From the NCBI GenBank assembly GCA_033060915.1, contig CM065386.1, forward strand, positions 8,383,501 to 8,447,500: a DNA stretch of 64,000 nt. Direction: 5' to 3'. Position 1 is the stretch's first letter. Every line of letters begins with the position of its first letter. Source of the stretch: Euryodendron excelsum (taxonomy: Eukaryota; Streptophyta; Magnoliopsida; Ericales; Pentaphylacaceae). Position numbers and translations under genes: made by a program. The notes under the pieces are model-generated. The model worked only from the letters and a program-made list of their open reading frames with translations, was not told where the DNA came from and searched no databases. Positions 22,691-36,000 of the stretch are shown piece by piece.

Positions 22691-23940
22691 CCATTCGACC
22701 AACTATTCTTTTGAACTTATGCAAATTCATTATCCAAGAAAATTATATGAACTTCATTCTTTACATAAATAATAACTAATTACAAAAAAACATGTAAAGA
22801 GAAATTAAATTTAAGTCATTTTACTTATCACAAAAAACAAGTCGATTACTAGCCAACCTAAATCCACATTCATAATCTTTGTGTTAATAGTTCTTTCTGT
22901 CGCGAGGCACAGTCCACGCAGGTAAAGTACAAAACGATAAACAAACGAAAACAAAAAATAGTACATTCAAAAAAAGGTTAATCGTCAAAAAAAAAAAAGC
23001 AAGAAAGTCATCATCTAAAATAGTACATTAACTACGCTAAACCCTTCACTTTTACTTAAATTTTACTTTGATTTTTTTATTTTTAATTGTAATAATTCCT
23101 TTTTTATAGTTTTGATCAAGTTATAATATCATATGTCACGTATTTTTTTTTATATTTTTTTATATTAACAAAAATTAAGCATGTAATCATCACGTGCAAC
23201 CTTTTTAAGATACCTTGCTCTAACTATTACCAAACTAAAAAAAGAACTAATTAAAAATACCAACTAATTATTATGAACCAATCACTCATTGTCACGTGCC
23301 AATAAAGCCCACCATGTCACATGGAATAATTTCTCCGCAACCCCCAACCTGAATCTGCCCAAACCAGTCTATCTTCTCGTTCCCTCCGTCTCTGTAACTC
23401 CCTCTCTTTCACCGCCCACATGACTTCATCCCTCACTGCAATGCCTAGCCCCGAAACCCCACCGCAGCATCGCCCACTTCATCGCCCTCCCCTTACCTCA
23501 CTGCCCAAACACTCCTCCACCCTTACCCCCACTCGTACTTGCCTTCCTTGCCACACATAACCCGCCTCATCCGACTTTCACAGCTCTCCAATTCTTGAAT
23601 GGGTTTTGAAAATTTTGCAGTTGCAGGAGGCTGAGATTTGGGAAGAGGGCACTTAAAACGGAGAGCAGGTAGACGAAGAAAGGAAGGTGGGCTGTGGGGT
23701 TGGGTGGCGGTGGTCGGCCCCCCCGGGGGGGGGGGGGGGGGGGGGGGTGTTTGTGGGGTGGGTTTGTGAAGGAGGAGTTGGCTTTGAGATGGTTTATTTG
23801 TTTATTTATTTTTCCCATTTTCTGTTATTGTTAAGTGTTGCGTTTGTGTTAAAATTTTTTGCAGTTTATATTATCATGTTTTTATTTTATTTAAATTACA
23901 TTAATGAAGTTTATATTAAAGTGTAAGAAGTTGACTATTA
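22690..23940 (+). other. Unique segment with a C-rich, possibly captured gene fragment
   Basis: This stretch interrupts the homology between the PsiCAD2 and CAD3 units. From about 23280 it turns from AT-rich to strikingly C-rich. A CACGTG lies near 23294, followed by a pyrimidine-rich leader and a small frame from ATG 23420 (46 codons, rich in Pro, His and Thr, starting MTSSLTAMPSPETPPQH). A C7G23 run follows at 23718-23747, then an AT-rich tail. This looks like promoter plus first-exon sequence of another gene brought in by a transposon. It ends exactly at the 5' end of the Helitron. I cannot name the source gene. Confidence 0.35.
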
Positions 23941-24204
23941 TCTTCTATACTATTATAAAGCAAACCTTTAGGTTTGGTGAAGCTGGTGAAACTCTAAATT
24001 AAAAAAGTGTCACTTTTAGGTACAGATCAAGGAGTTCTTAAAAAACATATAAATTACTAACATTGTGTATATCTTTATCTAATTCAAAGGATAAAAGAAT
24101 AAAATACTAATTTAAAATTTGTAACCATTCACTAATTATTTTCTATTTTTTTCTCTCTCACTTGCTCAAACTAACCACCCACAAAGTGGGGGCACCCCTT
24201 CTAG
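23941..24204 (+). mobile_element. Short non-autonomous Helitron, 264 bp
   Basis: It starts TCTTCTATACTATTATAAAG after an A and ends with the hairpin GGGGGCACCCC, two Ts and CTAG (24201-24204) before a T. The 5' TC, the 3' hairpin close to CTRR, insertion between A and T, and absence of a target duplication are the defining Helitron features. There is no coding capacity. A related start occurs at 14668. Confidence 0.72.
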
Positions 24205-26883
24205 TAATTAAAAATATGAAGACCAAAGTGAGATTTGGGTGGAAGTGCAAGAGTGCTTATCATATTTAACCCCCATTTGTTCAAAATATTTTATTTTTTT
24301 AGGTATGCAATTAGGGGTGTTCGTGCTAGTTTAAGCGTATCTCAACTAATTATTTTTCTGATCTAGTCAAAGTCAGGTCATTTACACCCAGAATAAAGGA
24401 TTTAAAAGAAATAAATATCATGTGATTAGATTTGAAAAATTTGTCAAGTTTTTAACTCAAGATACTTGAACTGTATATTGAACTTGCAGTTCGTTCTTAT
24501 GTCTATTGGACTAGGCCTCAAGTTTCAAAATATTTTAGTTAAGTGTACCTTATGTACGATAATATTGATGGTACATTTTTTAAAAATTAGTAGTAACTAA
24601 TAGTATGTATGTAGTATCAACTATCAAGTGTTGTGGATGCACTTGTTGGTATATTTTTGAAGTAGTAATATATAGCATGTACAATCAAGTTTTGTTACAC
24701 ATTTTGTAAAAATACATTGAAAATAAGTATATGTAAGCATGTAACTGTTCTCCATTTTGAGTTAATTATTTTTTATTTTATATCGGCTTTTTACCATTTT
24801 TTCATTTAAGCCTACCTTATCTCTCAATTTTTCCTTCTAGGTCTTACCTTTCTCCATTTTGTGGATTACAGTACGTTTTCTCGCTAATCATTTTATATAC
24901 TTTACACATTTCTTTCCTTCTTTAATTCTTACCACAGTTTAAATCCTAATTCTCTCTTTTAAAATTGTCAAAATTTTAGAAAAGTTGAACCACCTTTTGC
25001 CCCTGGTGGTTATGTTCAGTGTGAATCTCAAAATGCGATATGCATACCCTTGCGATCCGGGGCGGAGGCGGCTGAGGCCTATCTTTAAATTTTTAAAATT
25101 ATAATTTCTCCTATACTTTTAAAAATATTATTCAATTTTGTCTCCAAAAAATTAAGAAATGCCCCCCTCAATTTTTCAAAAGTTCTAATTTTATTTATAA
25201 TTGTAGAAGTATTTTTAATTTACCCTCTAAAACTTTAATAGTGTCTCCCTCAAAATTCTTAAAAGTGCTATTTTTACCCTCAATTTTACAAATATTTTTA
25301 AATTTTCCCTTTAAAAAATTTTAAATGTCCTCACAAGTATTTAAAAGTTCAACTTATATGTACAATTTTATAAATATTTTTGAATTTGACTCCATAAATG
25401 GTTAGTTTGCTTTAAAGACCAATTTATATTTTAAATAATAAGTTTATAGACAACATATGAGGAAGTTAAGTGTCCTATTACTAGTTACAAAAAAAAATTT
25501 TCTGGTTGTAATTAATTCTTGCTCCCCTTGGATAAATTTTCTGGCTCCATCACTGCTTGCAATTTGGACTAGAGTGTAGCTTTCCTTCATAAAAAAATAA
25601 CAGCTACACATAGGAAAGTTTTTGTCAAATAAAACTTTTTTTTTTTTAATGTTATGCACTTAAGGTGTCTGGGCTAACTTATGTGTATCTCGACTAATTC
25701 TTACTTTAGTTTGGTAAAAAGTAAGTCATTCATGTCAGGGCTAGAAAATTCACGAGAGATAAATTTTTTGCTACTTGACCTCAAAGAATTACCAAGTTTT
25801 GAACTCAGAACATTTGAATTTACTTCAAGTCGCTATCTTCACTAGGCTATCTTTCGCAAATAAAATTATTTCCTAATCAATCTAATATGCCAAGATGGTA
25901 TTATATTCTACTAGACTTTTGTGGTTCATTTTTTATCATCGTCAAAATAATTTTCATGCCCTCCTAATTTTTTTTTATTTGATTTCTCTATTTTTGTTTT
26001 ATTTCAATATTTTAGCAAATAGTTTTATTTTAAAAAAATGATTTCCCACGTGTAGCTATTATCATTAATGGAAAATTTAAGTTCTACTTTTGCTCATAGG
26101 ATGAGAGAAGGGGAGGATAAACGAGGTTACGTATGGCAGGGGATGGAATTTTTTAATGAGAAGTCTTATATAATTGGTTAAAGAGAAACAAAAAATGGAA
26201 TATGAGAAGAAGCATTCAATCCAAATAGTGATAACTCGGGCTAACTAAATCTATTAGGGACATATCATCCCCTAACAAAATATCACATAAAATCATGGAT
26301 TAGCAGTCCAATCAGATTACTAATCCTATGATATTTTTGTGTCTCGACTAAAATACTCGTGATCCACCGGATTGACAATCCAATTTTACTCATATCCCCA
26401 ATCAAACATTTCATATTAGTAAGGACTGTAGGATGAATGAAGATACTCGTTATGTAGACAAGTTAAATTTAAATACATTTTAAATTTTTTTAATTTTTTA
26501 AACTCGATTCAAACTCAGTGCGACAAGTTTATATATAAAAAAAAAATTTAAACTACTAAAACTCGGCTCGGGATTTTAGGCTCATTTGAATTCGATTTAA
26601 AAGTTAAGCAAACCAAATTTAAAAATATTTTTAAACTCGTTAAGATTTTTAAATTAAACTTAAATAATCCATTACTCTACATACATACTTAGAGTATATG
26701 CTCGTTTGAGTTTAATTCAAAAATTAAAAAAGTTAAATTTTAAAATATTTTTAAACTTATTAAAAGTTTTAAATTAAATTTAAACAAACTATTACTTTAC
26801 GTCCTAGTGTAAACGTCAAAAAAAAGAAATTAAAGTAAAAGCGGGGGCCAACCACAAGGTAAAAAGGTTATTTTCACTTCAAA
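24205..26883. repeat. Duplicated spacer block U upstream of CAD3
   Basis: Matches 11100-13044 and 58090-60000. Landmarks are GTAGTATCAACTATCAAGTGT, TTTTACCATTTTTTCATTTA, TTTTGTGGTTCATTTTTTAT, and a tail of AAGTTAAATTTAAATA words at 26450-26810. ORFs here are short and AT-driven. An insertion-like segment with 'GGGGCGGAGGCGGCTGAGG' lies near 25059. No gene is seen. Confidence 0.65.
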
Positions 26884-27159
26884 AAACGTGTGAAAATTGT
26901 TTGACAGACGGGAGCTTAGCACAGCAATGATGTACCCTTAAAGCTTAGCACAGCACTGACGTGGAATTAATTATCTGAGTTGTGTGCTTGCTAGAGAATT
27001 CTGCTTCAGCGATTACGTCAGCCAATCCCCATGCTGCCCCGGCTATATATATAATATGCCTGAATCTTATGCACATATTCTCGACGTCTCACATTACTCT
27101 CTCTCTCTTTCTCTCTCTCTGAACGTTTCTTAGATTTTGTGTTAGCGAGGTAGGAGGTA
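26884..27159 (+). promoter_or_regulatory. CAD3 promoter with a duplicated TGACG-box unit
   Basis: AGCTTAGCACAGCA(A/C)TGA(T/C)GT occurs twice (26914-26933, with a decayed TGATGT, and 26942-26962, with TGACGT at 26957-26962). ACGTCA follows at 27015-27020, a TATATATATAA box from about 27044, and a CT-rich leader to the ATG. Confidence 0.6.
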
Positions 27160-28882
27160 ATGGCGAAAACAGCTGAGGAAGTACACGCAGTGAAGGCATT
27201 TGGATGGGCAGCGAGGGACCAGTCCGGCATACTCTCTCCCTTCAAATTCTCAAGAAGGTAACTAACTACTCTCTCTTCTTTGATTGTAAAGGGCATCCAT
27301 TAATGTCTCTCTTTCTTCATGCTACTTTATAAAATCAAGCAACCCATTTGTCGGAAGAAAAAAAAAATAGAATCGATTCCTCCATTATACATACACGACA
27401 CAACGATAAATCACATGTTCGTTCGTAATTCGTTATTTCGTGCTAGTTGATGATGATGATGATGATTGTTTTGAGTGGGTTGGATTCTTGTAAATATATA
27501 CATATTTGTGATTATGTATATAATGATGTTGCAGGGCAACAGGGTATGAAGATGTGAGGTTTAAAATCTTGTATTGTGGAATCTGTCACGCTGACCTTCA
27601 CAGAATTAAAAACGACTGGGGTGGCTCCAATTATCCCCTTGTCCCCGGGTACGAATTGCAAAACCCCCCCTCCTCTCTCTCTCTCTCTATATATATATAT
27701 ACATATATATTTATATTTATATAAATTGTTGCATATGATATTTCGCTTATCAACTCAATTCAGGCGTGAGATTGTGGGTGTGGTGACTGAGGTCGGGAGC
27801 AAGGTTCAAACGTTCAAAGTCGGGGACAGAGTCGGAGTGGGCTGCCAAGTTGGAGCATGTCACTCGTGCGACAACTGCGCCGACGATCTCGAAAATTACT
27901 GTCTCAAAAGGATTTCGACCTACAATGCCACCTACCATGACGGAACCACCACGTACGGTGGCTACTCCGATCATTTGGTCGCGAATGAGCATTACGTGGT
28001 CCACATTCCCGACAACCTGCCTCTTGATGCCGCCGCTCCACTCCTTTGTGCCGGGATCACAATGTACAGTCCCTTGCGATATTATGAACTCGACAAGCCT
28101 GGTTTGCATGTAGGCGTGGTAGGTTTAGGTGGCCTGGGCCATGTAGGCGTGAAACTGGCAAAGGCCTTTGGGGCTAAGGTGACTGTGATTAGTACATCGC
28201 CGAACAAGAAGGAAGAGGCCATTGAATATCTTGGTGCTGATTCGTTTTTGGTCAGTCGAGACCCAGATCAGATGCAGGTAACAATTTTTCTTTTTGGGTT
28301 GTTATGGACTAAAATAGAATTTCTTCTGTCTATATATATATATATACATATATTTTTAGGTAATCAGATGTCTGGGCCAAGTTGACCATCTCGACTAATA
28401 TACTTATTCTAAAATTGTGGTGTTGAATGTGCATAGGCTGCCATTGGCACAATGGATGGTATCCTTGACACAGTATCTGCAGTTCACCCTCTCCTACCGT
28501 TGCTTGGTCTGTTGAAATCTCATGGAAAGCTCATCATGCTTGGTGCACCCGACAGGCCACTGGAGCTACCGGTCTTTTCTCTGCTTATGGGTAATTAGCA
28601 TTTGACAATACTAACTTGGTATATGCATTCACAATTTCTACAAGAAACTATATATCTGACCTTGCATGTGGAATGACAGGGAGGAAGATGGTGGCCGGCA
28701 GCGCCATTGGGGGGTTGAAGGAGACGCAAGAAATGATTGATTTTGTAGCAAAGCACAAAATAACACCAGATATTGAGGTCATTCCCATAGACTATGTGAA
28801 CACTGCTATGGAACGCCTTGCAAAAGCTGATGTTAAATACCGATTCGTCGTCGATGTTGCCAACTCTTTGAAAACTGCCTAG
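27160..28882 (+). CDS. CAD3: CAD-like protein, 360 aa, intact frame but altered catalytic zinc site
   Basis: Exons 27160-27257, 27535-27648, 27764-28277, 28437-28590 and 28680-28882 give 1083 bases and 360 codons-worth of protein without a stop, with proper splice borders. Structural zinc Cys103, 106, 109 and 117, the GLGGLG motif, the ISTSPNKK loop, Cys50, Cys166 and Glu73 are all present. However, the catalytic-zinc His72 codon CAT is CGT (Arg; PGREIVG), and Thr52, part of the CAD proton relay, is Ala (CGICHADLH). In known CADs the equivalents are His69 and Thr49. Loss of a zinc ligand should abolish or greatly change dehydrogenase activity, which makes this a candidate pseudoenzyme or very young pseudogene. 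Other differences from CAD1 include Q99, YYELDKPG and H151. It keeps a full promoter. Confidence 0.93.
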
Positions 28883-29174
28883 CTAACTAGCTAGCTAGTT
28901 ACTTAGCCATTTGGCTCCTGAACTCTTGGGTTAATTTCCTTTGAGACCGTCTGATGGTTGAGGTATTAGTACCTTTAAGAGTGGTTTGAGTCTAGGCTTA
29001 AGTATCATTGTCTTTTTGTTGATGGGTGTAACATGTCGCATATGACCTGTGATATTGTATTCGATGTTTGAATAAATGAAATAAACAATTTCAACGTTTG
29101 GAATTTTGGAAATGATGGATCAGTTCAGTCTCTGTGCATGAGAGTGCCAGTTCGTGATTTCAGTTAGTTATTCT

Positions 29175-29535
29175 TAGAGCGTCTCTAATCCTATTCTATT
29201 CTATAAAGTAGTTAGTCAGAATTTACTTAAAAATTTTATTTTGTTATTTTAGTTAATCACTTTTTGGATAATCCTCCAATCACATTATCTATTTTAGCTA
29301 ACCAACTCATAAAATATTTTGTTTTTTTAACAATTGTCCAAGAAAAGATGACAAAAAAAAGAGAGTGAAAGAAAGAGATTTTGACTATTTAAAGTTTAGA
29401 GATTTGACTATTTAAAATTTAGATAATTACTTTTAACTCTTTATATTTAAAGGGTTAAAAGTGAAACTTTTTAAAATAAAAAGACACTTTAAAAAGTTAA
29501 GAAAATCACTTTATAGAGCTTCTTAGAGTTGTTGT
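29175..29535. mobile_element. MITE-like element, copy behind CAD3
   Basis: Same element as 15658-15993: the left end is AGCGTCTCTAATCCTATTC, and the right end, on the reverse strand, reads CAACTCTAAGAAGCTC and TATAAAGTG. Both copies lie about 290 bases after the CAD stop, so the insertion predates that duplication. Confidence 0.5.
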
Positions 29536-29886
29536 TATACATAATTTACTATCAGACTAGTTCACGCATATGGTAAAGAGTTGAGAATTATAAGATTACG
29601 TAGTACAACCGAGAAGATGCTTTAAGCACGTGGCAGATTGCTTGGCATCTCATTAATTATATCTCTAATATAGCAGATGAAAGTCCAAATCGAGGCTCCT
29701 AAATCCACACACGAAAGATAGAAATCACAAAACTGAATAATGAAATCAAGAAAAATGCTATTCTTTTATAAAATTTATATATAAAATTTTATTAAAATAA
29801 TATAACTGTAATATTTTTGTAAATAAAATATACTATTATGGGTATTTTATTTTAAAGTGAATGATTCTCATTTAGTTACATTTAGG

Positions 29887-30420
29887 GGCGGAGCTTGAAA
29901 TTTGTTTTTGAAAGTGTCAAATTTTTTTTTTTTTTTTTGCTTTAAAGTGTTCAAGTCTTCGGTCGACCACTCTCTCAATGCACATACTTTTAAATTAAAA
30001 CAATAAAAAAATTTTTACGTAAAAAATAAAACTAAGTTCTATTCAGTCTCAGAAAAATATAGTTTTATTTATTGTTTTAGTTTTTGATTTTGTGTATTTG
30101 AGAGTAAGCCTACTAATGTGATATGAGCAAATTAAAGACCCAAAACTATTGATTTCTTTAAGTTTTGGATGGTTATCATTAGAACTCACAATCTTTTGAA
30201 TTTATTAGGTTAGAAATTTAAATGTACAAAGAACAAAATGAATAAATCTATATATATTGTTATTGCTCATCAAGCAAGGGGTGCAATACAAAAATTAAAA
30301 TGTCAATACATCATAATTTTGTTAAAACACTATGTATATCTACTATATATAAGGGTATTGCACAAAAGGTGGGGGGTACCATGGCACTCCCACCTATAAG
30401 GGTAGCTTTGCCCTGGTTAC
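29887..30420. mobile_element. hAT-like noncoding insertion, present only in the CAD3 unit
   Basis: The PsiCAD2 unit reads GCTACATTAATCTAGTG where this unit has about 530 extra bases. The insert opens AGGGGCGGAGCT and closes AGCTTTGCCCT, an imperfect inverted repeat, and ACAT stands on both sides. The 'GGCGGAGC' end recurs at 60646. A hairpin-like GTGGGGGGTACC and ACTCCCAC near 30370-30400 lies inside. No transposase frame. Confidence 0.4.
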
Positions 30421-31004
30421 ATCATTTTAGTGATAAATTTTGTATGAATTTTTTTACTTAGTATATGCATAGCTTCGTCCCTGCCGTTAGTCTTTGTGTT
30501 TGTATTGTGATGTTACTCTTTGCTTTCATGGCAAGTGGTTATCAATTTGTTTATGTGGTTTGTCCTCTTTAGGGCCTCTAGATGCTGATTAGGTATGTTG
30601 TTTTCCTTATGTGCTTCTTTCAAATCCTACTCTGTACTATTTTTCTTTCTTTCTTTTTTTTTTTTTGTTTTGATTCATCGGTTAAAGGTATCAAAATGAG
30701 GTTATTTATGCCAAGAGTAAGATATTTACAAAGGTCTAATTCTTTGATGTCAACTTTTATGCTTGACAAAAACCGAACTCTTAACTTACCAAAGAGAAAC
30801 CAAGGGCTTGTACTACTTTTTAGGACGAAAGAAAGTTCCTTTTTCTTGCCAAAAATTTTCAAATTGGGCTTAGGTCAACATTAATTTTAGAGTTGGGCCA
30901 AACATGGCCTAAGTTGTGGGTTGAGATCTAGAGCAAACGTGCCAAATTCTGGACCTAAGCTCTTCACTATGTGACTGAATTACATATTATTGTCTATGCT
31001 AAAT

Positions 31005-33545
31005 AAGGGACTACCCGATTCATGCCTAGGAAGGACTGATGAAAGTCACCGTGCTGGGAGCTTTTTTCTAGTTCAACCTTAAACGTTGTGGATTTGGCCC
31101 TTTTGATTATGTGGTAAATTATAACCTTGTATGTTCACGACCCGACTTACATTATGCATGTCAGATTCATACATCCATTCAAAATTATTTTCAAAACTTG
31201 CATCAAAATCCTCTTTCAAAACTTGCATAAAAATCTTCTTCTTTTAAATTTGTTTTCAAAATCACACTCCTAGAATGATTCTAACCAAGCCATTCCATGG
31301 TTGGAGTTATTTTAGGAAAGTGTTATATTCAATGTGACCATCAAGGTCCAAATTTTAGGTGTAAACCCTAAATTGTTTTTGTCAAAATTACAATTTTAAG
31401 ATGATTCAAGCCATTACATGGTTGGGGTTATTTTAAAAAAGTGTTATATTTAATGTAATCATTATGATCCATATTTCAAATTCTTGTTTTGTTTTCAAAA
31501 TTACAACCTTACAATGGTTCTAATTTTTTCATGATTAGAATCGTTTTAGGAAAGTAAGATATTTAAGAAATTTGTAAAAGTCCATATTTAAATCCCTTTT
31601 CAAAATTACTTTTCAAATCTACTTTCCAAAAACTCTTTTTTCAAAGATTCTACTTTTCAAAAACTCTTTACCTTAAAGCCCAAGTCAAGCCTTAGAATTT
31701 ATGTTTAGGAAATCCTAATTCCTTTCTTGAAATCATGAATTCCTATTCTGCCTCAAAACCTAGGTTTCCAAAACTATTTTCTACATCAAAATCATAGATT
31801 TCCAAAATCACTTTTTCATACCAAATCATAGATTTTCAAATCTAATATTTTCAAAACTTAACATTTCTAATTTCATGTCAAATCCAATCTTTCAACTTAG
31901 GAAACCAAATACAATCTTCTAACTTAGGAAACCAAATCCAATCTTCAATTTAGAAAACCAAATCAAATCCTTCACTTTTGGAAACAAAATAAAATCATCT
32001 ATTTTTTAAAATAAAATCTAATCTTCAACTTTAGGTAATAGAAATCAAATCTTTCCTAATTTCAATTTTTCCTAATTCTAATATTTTTTAACTTCAAGTA
32101 TTTCCAAAACTTAAACTTTTCAACCTTTCCTAATTTCAAACTTTCAAATCTTTCTTAATTTCAAACTTCCAAATCTTTATTTTGAACTTTCAAATCTTTC
32201 TAAATTCAAACTTTTCTGAAATCAAAACTTTCTTAATTCAAAACTTTCCAAAATTAAAACTTTCTTAAAATGGAACTTTCCTATAATTCAAATATTTTCA
32301 AAGTCAAAACTTTCCTGAAATGAAACTTTCATAATTTGAAACTTTCATAATTCAAATATTTTCTAAAATGATACTTTCTTATTTTGAAACTTCCATAATT
32401 CAAAGATTTCTTAAATCCAATCTTTCCTAAGTCCTAACTTTCTAGATTTTTTTAAATTAAACATTTAATTCAAATCTTTTCCAACCATTCCAAGTCAAGT
32501 GTTCTTAAATCAAGTTAAGTCTTTCCTAAATCCTACCTTTTCTAATTCTAAACTTCCTAAAATCAAATTTCTCAAGTTCAAATCAAGTATTTTCAAGTAC
32601 ATACTTCAACCCTAGGTTACCTATGTCTTAGGATACCTAAACCCTAGTTCAACTCTAACCCTAAAGTTAGGAAGCTCCAATTCTTTTCTAAAAACTCTTT
32701 TCAAAATCAAGATGATTTTTAAATTCAAATCTAGGTCAAGATGATTTCAAAACTCAATCCTTCTAACTTTAGTCCAAATTCAATTCCAATATTCTAACCT
32801 TCTATTTTCAATCAGACCCCGGGTCCGAATTACGATTGACCTGATTTTCAATAAAGGGATACGTAGGCAACCCTAATGGGTGCGGTCACAACCTTTTTCA
32901 AATTTTTAATTCTACAACCTTTTTCAAGTTTCCACTTTCCTTTTTCAAACTTCAAATCTTTTTTTCAAATCTATTTTCAAAATCAAATTCTTTTCTTTTC
33001 TTACAGTTTATGCATCATATCAAACATCTGTCTAAAATGCTTTTTAAAGTGGATATAATTAGACATTTGTTAATAAAAAAATTCTAAATGAGTGAATCTA
33101 GGATGAATAGACATGTACGCACCTCAGGGCGGGATAGGGTGATAGCCTAGGGCATCTTCCCTTTACGTAACCAACCTTTGAACCTATAATCACTGTTTTT
33201 AAAGACAAAAAAACAGAGTTATTTTTAAAAAGGACTTAAATCTTTTCAAAGGTTGCCAAACAACTTATTTTCTCTAAAAATCCTCTCTTGAGAAATTTTT
33301 TTAAAATCTTTTTAAAAACCCTAAGTGTAGTCTTCGGATTGTACTGAGTTTCAGGTGACCTAACTCACCTTAATCAAGTTAAGTGGCAACTCAAAAATTT
33401 TTTCAAAAATCCTTAATCAAATCAATTTTCAGTTTAAACCTAGTCGCAGTCGTCCTTCTAGAAGAATAAGTTCTAACGAGGGAGTACCGTATTTTTCTCA
33501 TTTGTGTGCGTATTCCTCAAGCGCTAAAAATCAGGATACGACACT
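31005..33545. mobile_element. Gypsy-like LTR-type insertion with a long G-poor tract
   Basis: About 2.5 kb replaces the 19917-20380 segment of the PsiCAD2 unit. GGGATACGTAGGCAACCC at about 32857, followed by GGGTGCGGTCAC, is a phrase often seen in plant Ty3/Gypsy (Tat/Ogre-type) long repeats; that link is from memory. From about 31150 to 33010 the + strand is nearly free of G and built from TTCAAATCTTTCCTAA-like words. No reverse transcriptase or other domain is visible, and target duplications were not found, so the borders are approximate. Confidence 0.45.
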
Positions 33546-34024
33546 AATGATATATTTTTTTAGTACATTGGAGGTTCAAAGTTCTAAAGTGAGCAAAGAG
33601 TAAGTCAAACTTATGACCTGATGGCATTAGTGGGAACACCACTATCATTGGGCTAACCCTTTCCTCGGGATTTAGATATTGGTAACAATTACCTTCTAGA
33701 TTGATCAATGAAGAGAAGGTATGCCTTCTGCATTGCTTTTGTCATTTCGATAATGTAATCATCAACATAAGACTACACAAACCCATGATACGCATACAAG
33801 AGGCAGGAGCTGCAGGAAGCATTATAATTTTTTATGTATAGGATTTGAGTTATCTATTATCCCTAAACTCTTTTAAATTTGTAAAATATCATGTCAAATA
33901 CCCCATACTTGGTTGAAATATCATGCACCTAACAAATATGTATAAATGATCTAGTTTATTATATATCTATGCATCAGACTTTGATTTTATGTATAATGTG
34001 CATGCTCTATATCATTAATGTACC

Positions 34025-34264
34025 AGAGCCATGTTGTGTTAATAATTTGAAGCCATTTAAATGTAAATATTAGGGGTGTTCACAGGAACCATGTCATGTT
34101 GATAATTTGAAGCCATTTAAATGTAAATATTAGGGGTGCTCACGGGAGCCATGTCATGATGATTATTTGAAGCCATTTAAATATAAATAGTAGGGGTGTT
34201 CACAGGAGCCATGTCGTGTTGATAATTTGAAGCCATTTAAATGTAAATATTAGGGGTATTCACA
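34025..34264. repeat. 60-bp tandem repeat, four units
   Basis: GCCATGT(T/C) recurs at 34031, 34091, 34151 and 34211, exactly 60 bases apart, each followed by GAAGCCATTTAAAT(G/A)TAAAT and TAGGGGTG(T/C)TCAC. The PsiCAD2 unit has a single copy near 20898, so the repeat expanded in this unit. Confidence 0.93.

Positions 34265-36000
<1,736 letters not shown>

Noticed and set aside
23687..23926. Glycine-rich frame over the G23 run
   Set aside because: Produced by the homopolymer and not by a real coding sequence.
27750..28109. Antisense frame of 119 codons opposite CAD3 (with similar ones opposite CAD1, PsiCAD2 and CAD4)
   Set aside because: Shadow of the conserved coding strand of exon 3; no promoter or family match.
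30340..30405. Helitron-like TCTACTATATATAAGGG start and GTGGG/CCCAC hairpin
   Set aside because: No CTRR end at the right distance and it lies inside the hAT-like insertion; evidence too weak for a separate element.
34025..34264. CRISPR-like direct repeats
   Set aside because: The units are contiguous 60-mers without unique spacers in a plant genome; an ordinary tandem repeat.
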